From an uncultured Oscillibacter sp. (lineage in GTDB: Bacteria; Bacillota_A; Clostridia; Oscillospirales; Oscillospiraceae), in NCBI GenBank assembly GCA_902462475.1, contig CABQCB010000041.1:1-10730 (forward strand): DNA of 10,730 nt, given 5' to 3'. Numbering within the stretch: position 1 is the first letter of the stretch; every line of letters begins with the position of its first letter. Below the pieces are notes generated by a model that ran no database searches, was not told the DNA's origin, and was given only the letters and a program-made list of their open reading frames with translations. The position numbers and the translations under genes were made by a program. Of this stretch, positions 6,925 to 10,730 are shown piece after piece.

Positions 6925-9900
6925 TTATCCCTCGTAGTTTTCCATGCGCCAGACGATGGCGGAGAGCTGGCCGCGGGTGAGGGTATTGCCGGGCTTATAG
7001 GTGCTGGTGCCGTTGGAGAAGTAGCCCTGCACGATGCCCGCGGCGCTGAGGGCCTGGACATAGATGTCGGAGGTGTCGGTGAAGGGCTTCACGCTGGACA
7101 GATCCGAGGTGGACAGCTTCATGGCCTTGGCGGCGATCTGCGCCACCGCCAGACGGGTGATGGGGGCGTCCAGATCCACGCTGCCGGTGATGAGCTTGTC
7201 GCTCTTGGCCTTGGAGAGGTAACCGCTGGCCCAGTGAGAGCCGGTGGGCTCCTGGGTCTGGTAGCCGGCCGCCAGCATGATGAGCTTGAGGGCCTGGCCG
7301 TAGGTGACGGTGTTGTCGGGACGGAAGGAGCCGTCGGCATAGCCGTCGATCACGCCGGCGTCATTCATTTCCACCACGTACTTGTAGCACCAGGTGGAGG
7401 AAGTCACGTCCTTGAACTTGGGCACGGACTTGACGATGCCCAGGCACAGCTTGCCGCTGGCAATGGCGTTGCCGCTGGAGCTGTACGCCACATAGGGGAT
7501 CTCCACAGAGCCGGTATAATTGCTGGCGGGCACAAAGCGCAGCTGGCTGATGGACTGGCTGCCGGAGGCGGCGGTGTACTTGGTGGAGGTGTTGGCCTTG
7601 ACGGAGGTGCCGCTGCCCACATAGATGGTGCCCTGAGAGGATGCAGGCAGCTCCAGGAGCTGGATGCTGGACAGGGACATGCCGGTGCCCTTGGAGACGG
7701 CACTGTTGAGGGACGAGGCCGGGAAGGTGACGGAAGAACCGCGGGTGGTCACGCCGTAGACCTCCGGCATAGTGGCCAGGGTGACGGAAATGAGCACGGT
7801 GCCGGAGACGGCCTTGGAGCCGCTGCCGTAGGCGGTGAAGCTGATCTCAGGGCAGTAGTTGAAGCCGTTGGGGATGAAGGTCAGCTCACTGAGGGCGTAG
7901 TCCGACGTGGAGTCGGGGCTGAAGTAGAACTTATAGCCCGAGGCATTGCTGGACGTGAGCCGGACGGGCTTTCCGTACTTGCTGGCATCGTAATAGTCGT
8001 AGTTCAGCGAGCCGGAGGCGGGCAGAGAGGTGAACACCACATAGTTCAGGGTCTCGTTGGGATACTTTGCCTTGAAGAAACGGGCAAAGTCGTTGTGGTT
8101 GAGCTGCACGGAGCTGCTGTAAGTGGTGTAGTAGAGGATGTTGCCCTCGCCGGCCACGGTAGTGGTCTTGGCACGGATGGTCATGGTGCCTTCCACATAG
8201 GTCTTGCTGTCGTACCAGATGGTGAAGTCCAGGGAGACCGTGCCGCTGAAGTCCTTGGCCGCCACGAAGGTCAGCTCATCCAGCTCGTAGTCGCCGTACT
8301 GGTCATCATTGTAGTAGAACCGGTATTCGGACAGGTCGTCCTTGCTGATGCGCTCTTCGTCCCGGCCGTCATAGTCGTAGTAGAGATAGCCGTTGGAGGA
8401 CTTGTAGGAGCTGTCGGGATCGAAGGTGACGTAGCGGGGCGTCTTGTCGTACTCGTCTTCAAAGTACTCCTTGAAGTCGCTCCGGTCCAGTTCCACGGTG
8501 TCGCCGGCTTCCACGGTGTAGTCGATGTCGCCCTTGGCGGCGTCCTCTTCGTCCACATCGCCGATGCGGATCTCCACGACGCCGTCCAGATCCTCGTCAT
8601 CGCCGTAGGCGGTGAATTCCAGGCGCACCACAGAGCCGTCCGCGTCCTCATCGGCCACGAAGGTCAGATAGTCGATGGCGTAGGAGGCGGAGCGGGAATA
8701 CTTGAAGGTGTAGTCCTCCAGGTCGTCCTTGCTGATGCGCTCTTCCTCGTCGCCCTTGTAGTCGTAGTAGAGGTAGCCGTTGGAGGACTTGTAGGAGCTG
8801 TCGGGATAAAAGACCACATGGTCGAAGGTGTCGTCGTCATACTCCTCTTCGAAGTAGTCCTTGAAATCGCCCCGGTCAAAATCCACCGTATCGTCGGGAT
8901 CCACCTCATAGACGATGTCGGCCTTGCCGGAGCTGGAGCTGGAACCGCGGCCGATCTTGATCTCCAGGGTGGTGTCCAGCTCGTCGTCCTCGCCGTAGAG
9001 GGTGCAGTCGATGACCAGCGTGCGGCTGCCGGCGTCCTCATCGGCCACAAACGTCAGCTTGTCCAGAGGATAGGAGCTGGAGTTGGAGTACTCAAAGTAA
9101 TAATCGGTCAGATCGTCCCGGTCCAGACGCTCCTCGTCGCTGCCCTGGTAGTCATAGTAGATATAACCCACGGAGGACTTGTAGGAGCTGTCAGGATAGA
9201 AATCCACATAGTCGAAGTCGTCGTCGTACACGTCCTCGTACACGTTCCGGAAGTCGGCGCGGTCAAAGTTCACGGACTCGCCGGGGTCGACCTCGTAGAC
9301 GATGGGTTCGGCTTTGTTGGAGACCGTGTACACGGCGTAATAGGTGGTGCTGGAATTGAGGGTCTGCCGGCTGACCTCGGAGGAGGTCAGATAGGACTGA
9401 CCGTCATAGATGGCGGAGGAGCCGGGGTTGCTGGTGGTCCAGCCCTTGAAGGTGTAGGTCTTGCCGCTGGAGGACTTGGACGGGGTGCCGGGATTGGAGG
9501 GGGCGTTCCCCTTCTTGATGCTCTGGGTCCGGTAGGTGGAAGAACCGTTCTTGAAGGTGACGGTGATCGTGGGATCGGGCATGGAGTAGCCGCAGGTATC
9601 GCACTTGAGGTCCTCGTTCAGGTCCACGTGGCCGCCCAGGTTGTCCTTATAGCCGCACACGGTGCACTGGTCCCAGTGGTTGTTGGCGTCGGACTTCATG
9701 CCGCCGCTGTACTTATGGGCCTCGTGGGCGGTCTGGGCGCCGCAGTCCGTGCACTTTTTCCAGTGGGACGAGCTGTCCGTCTCATAGCCGGAAGGCCAGC
9801 TGTGATTGGCCTCCTGGGTGGCGGAGCAGCCGCTGACCAGGCAGGTGCGCTGGTGCTGCTGGTCGTTGAGTTTCTGCCAGGCGCCCCAGCTGTTGTGGCC

Positions 9901-9996
9901 GCAGTCCGCGGCCAGGGCCGTGGGCATCAGTGTCAGCATCAGCACGGCGGACAGCATCAGCGCAGGAAGCCTTCTTTTCAAAAAGTGTTTCATCAT
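6925..9996 (-). CDS. Large secreted SLH protein with Cys/His repeats and tandem acidic repeats
   Basis: The product is 1023 residues and is predicted to be exported and attached to the cell wall. The order is: signal peptide (1-30, ending ALAA); a Cys/His-rich region with CxxC or similar pairs (52/57, 82/85, 111/114, 132/135); an InlB-B-repeat-like domain (about 143-225, with YTFKGW and TTYYAVYT); tandem repeats starting near residues 232, 361, 491, 620 and 744; and three SLH domains at about 860-912, 920-960 and 970-1023. The first three repeats are very rich in Asp, Glu and Tyr and share PDSSYKSS, YYDY, a DEER-like segment and LTFVA. The last two are degenerate and Ser/Thr-rich. The frame is set by the signal peptide and GGAGG. 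The ATG at 9996 lies 4 bases after GGAGG and the adjacent ATG at 9993 lies 7 after, so the latter may be the real start. No catalytic motif is visible. An adhesive, scaffold or metal-binding surface role is inference. A 1069-codon open frame on the opposite strand is an artefact. Confidence 0.93.
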   Translation of the reverse strand: MMKHFLKRRLPALMLSAVLMLTLMPTALAADCGHNSWGAWQKLNDQQHQRTCLVSGCSATQEANHSWPSGYETDSSSHWKKCTDCGAQTAHEAHKYSGGMKSDANNHWDQCTVCGYKDNLGGHVDLNEDLKCDTCGYSMPDPTITVTFKNGSSTYRTQSIKKGNAPSNPGTPSKSSSGKTYTFKGWTTSNPGSSAIYDGQSYLTSSEVSRQTLNSSTTYYAVYTVSNKAEPIVYEVDPGESVNFDRADFRNVYEDVYDDDFDYVDFYPDSSYKSSVGYIYYDYQGSDEERLDRDDLTDYYFEYSNSSSYPLDKLTFVADEDAGSRTLVIDCTLYGEDDELDTTLEIKIGRGSSSSSGKADIVYEVDPDDTVDFDRGDFKDYFEEEYDDDTFDHVVFYPDSSYKSSNGYLYYDYKGDEEERISKDDLEDYTFKYSRSASYAIDYLTFVADEDADGSVVRLEFTAYGDDEDLDGVVEIRIGDVDEEDAAKGDIDYTVEAGDTVELDRSDFKEYFEDEYDKTPRYVTFDPDSSYKSSNGYLYYDYDGRDEERISKDDLSEYRFYYNDDQYGDYELDELTFVAAKDFSGTVSLDFTIWYDSKTYVEGTMTIRAKTTTVAGEGNILYYTTYSSSVQLNHNDFARFFKAKYPNETLNYVVFTSLPASGSLNYDYYDASKYGKPVRLTSSNASGYKFYFSPDSTSDYALSELTFIPNGFNYCPEISFTAYGSGSKAVSGTVLISVTLATMPEVYGVTTRGSSVTFPASSLNSAVSKGTGMSLSSIQLLELPASSQGTIYVGSGTSVKANTSTKYTAASGSQSISQLRFVPASNYTGSVEIPYVAYSSSGNAIASGKLCLGIVKSVPKFKDVTSSTWCYKYVVEMNDAGVIDGYADGSFRPDNTVTYGQALKLIMLAAGYQTQEPTGSHWASGYLSKAKSDKLITGSVDLDAPITRLAVAQIAAKAMKLSTSDLSSVKPFTDTSDIYVQALSAAGIVQGYFSNGTSTYKPGNTLTRGQLSAIVWRMENYEG
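8146..9306 (-). repeat. Three tandem acidic repeats within the large SLH gene
   Basis: Three in-frame units of about 129-130 codons run from residue 231 to 617. Nucleotide identity is high locally: the segment coding for the end of PDSSYKSS recurs at about 8401, 8788 and 9178, spacings of 387 and 390 bp. Units two and three are closest to each other (SSNGYLYYDY and EERISKDDL in both). Two weaker units continue to about residue 857. The Asp/Glu clusters suggest calcium binding, which is not proven by the sequence. Confidence 0.85.
9586..9804 (-). repeat. Cys/His (CxxCG ... HxW) repeats near the N-terminus of the SLH protein
   Basis: Residues 65-137 contain units of about 29 residues built as H-x-W/Y, a ten-residue polar stretch, HW-x-x-C-x-x-C-G. 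The leading His recurs at 65, 94 and 123, and the CxxC pairs are at 82/85, 111/114 and 132/135. The third unit is shortened and lacks the HW. This is a pattern for metal (zinc-type) sites or disulfides in an extracellular protein. The metal is unknown. Confidence 0.6.
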
Positions 9997-10079
9997 GTTC
10001 CCTCCATCTCTTCCATGCGTTGGGTGAATTGGTATGCTTTCTTCCTGCTTGTACCATAGCGGAAAAGCGCCGCAAAATC

Positions 10080-10098
10080 ATGAACAAATTATGAACAA
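10080..10098. promoter_or_regulatory. Direct repeat with 11-bp period upstream of the large SLH gene
   Basis: ATGAACAA occurs at 10080-10087 and again at 10091-10098; read on the minus strand this is TTGTTCAT twice. The 11-bp period is one helical turn, the arrangement typical of sites for OmpR/PhoB-type response regulators. It lies about 85-100 bases before the SLH gene start and about 95 bases before the prfB -35. No clear sigma-A promoter was found for the SLH gene, which would fit activator dependence. The function is inferred. Confidence 0.35.
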
Positions 10099-10192
10099 GC
10101 CCCTCTTTCCCGGTATTTCCAGAAAAGTATTTTTCTTCCCCGGTAAAAATGGGTATCTCCCGGGAAATTCGGCGTTTTTTTCCACTTTTTCC

Positions 10193-10221
10193 TTTACAAA
10201 TAAAATTCCTTCCAGTATAAT
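10193..10221 (+). promoter_or_regulatory. Probable sigma-A promoter of prfB
   Basis: TTTACA (10193-10198) and a perfect TATAAT (10216-10221) are separated by 17 bases. The expected start near 10228 gives a leader of about 30 bases to the ATG at 10260. Confidence 0.8.
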
Positions 10222-10259
10222 ACTAGGGCTAATGAAATTCTATGGAACGGAGAAGCGCC

Positions 10260-10730
10260 ATGGCTTTGATCGAATACGACGAATACAAGCAGAAGCTGCG
10301 GGAGCTTGGCCCGGAGCTTACGAAGCTTGCCGCCGCGCTGGACGTGGACAGTGCCCGGCAGGAGGCCCAGCGCCTGGAGGACGAGACGGCGCAGGACGGA
10401 TTCTGGAACGATCTGGAGAGGTCCCAGAAGGTGCAGATGCGCCTTAAGCAGCTGCAGAACAAGGTCGCCCGCCAGGAAAAGCTGGTAAGCGAGTGGGAGG
10501 ACCTCAACGCCCTTTGCGAGATGGGGCAGGAGGCCGAGGACGAGGAGCTCCTGGCCGAGCTGAAGGAGGGCTATGCCCGTCTGGAGGAGAAGGTGGAGGA
10601 GACCCGGATGACCACGCTGCTGTCCGGCGAGTACGATAACTCCAACGCCATTTTGCAGTTCCATGCCGGCGCAGGCGGCACCGAGGCCCAGGACTGGGCC
10701 CAGATGCTCTACCGCATGTACACCCGCTGG
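10260..10730 (+). CDS. prfB: Peptide chain release factor 2 (N-terminal 157 codons; continues past window)
   Basis: RF2 recognises UGA and UAA stop codons and triggers peptide release on the ribosome. The visible part holds the N-terminal helical domain (coiled-coil-like Glu/Lys-rich stretches, GFWNDLERSQKV near residue 45) and the start of the core domain with LLSGEYDNSNAIL and HAGAGGTEAQDWAQM, the strongly conserved RF2 block. The stop-recognition tripeptide and the GGQ loop lie beyond the edge. The start at 10260 has GGAG 7 bases upstream. The place where many bacteria carry the CTTTGAC autoregulatory frameshift reads GCG CTG GAC in frame, so no programmed frameshift is present. RF2 is normally about 370 residues, so roughly 40 percent is seen. 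Confidence 0.95.
   Translation, partial: MALIEYDEYKQKLRELGPELTKLAAALDVDSARQEAQRLEDETAQDGFWNDLERSQKVQMRLKQLQNKVARQEKLVSEWEDLNALCEMGQEAEDEELLAELKEGYARLEEKVEETRMTTLLSGEYDNSNAILQFHAGAGGTEAQDWAQMLYRMYTRW

Noticed and set aside
6850..10059. A 1069-codon open frame on the plus strand, antisense to the large SLH gene
   Set aside because: It is the mirror of a gene with GC-biased third codon positions. Its product is a low-complexity Gly/Val/Ala/His-rich string with no domain, it begins inside the tRNA terminator, and the minus-strand frame has a signal peptide, repeats and SLH domains.

Overview
The window reads as chromosomal DNA from a GC-rich, low-oxygen Firmicute, most likely a gut clostridium of the Oscillospiraceae type (Flavonifractor, Oscillibacter and relatives). 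This placement is an inference. It rests on two secreted proteins with S-layer homology (SLH) domains, strong AGGAGG-like ribosome binding sites, sigma-A promoters with 17-bp spacers and extended -10 elements, a tRNA gene that encodes its own CCA end, and a short Firmicute-type glucose-6-phosphate isomerase.

Layout. Positions 1-1775 (minus) hold most of recJ, whose 3' end is cut by the window edge. A divergent promoter pair separates it from a plus-strand gene (1983-3482) for a secreted protein with three N-terminal SLH domains and a C-terminal domain resembling glycoside hydrolase family 18 (GH18) but lacking the catalytic glutamate. A shared convergent terminator at about 3488-3519 follows. 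Three minus-strand genes come next: a small orphan P-loop NTPase (3529-3939), pgi (4082-5416) and a D-Ala-D-Ala carboxypeptidase (5526-6647). The first two have recognisable promoters of their own. A tRNA-Gly(CCC) gene on the plus strand (6760-6833) has a near-consensus promoter and is closed by two back-to-back hairpins. The largest gene (6925-9996, minus) encodes a 1023-residue secreted protein: signal peptide, Cys/His repeats, an InlB-B-repeat-like domain, about five tandem repeats of about 115-130 residues (the first three very acidic), and three C-terminal SLH domains. The window ends with the first 157 codons of prfB (release factor 2) on the plus strand.

How the genes relate. No multi-gene operon or pathway cluster is evident. 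The genes are mostly single units with their own signals: DNA repair (recJ), translation (tRNA-Gly, prfB), central metabolism (pgi), and cell envelope (two SLH proteins and the carboxypeptidase). The two SLH proteins are expected to sit on the cell wall through a secondary polymer, and the carboxypeptidase trims the peptidoglycan beneath.

I found no convincing new multi-component system. The points most worth a second look are the architecture of the 1023-residue surface protein, an 11-bp-period direct repeat upstream of it, the degenerate GH18-like domain, and the orphan P-loop NTPase. Three very long open frames lying antisense to recJ, pgi and the large SLH gene are judged to be composition artefacts.
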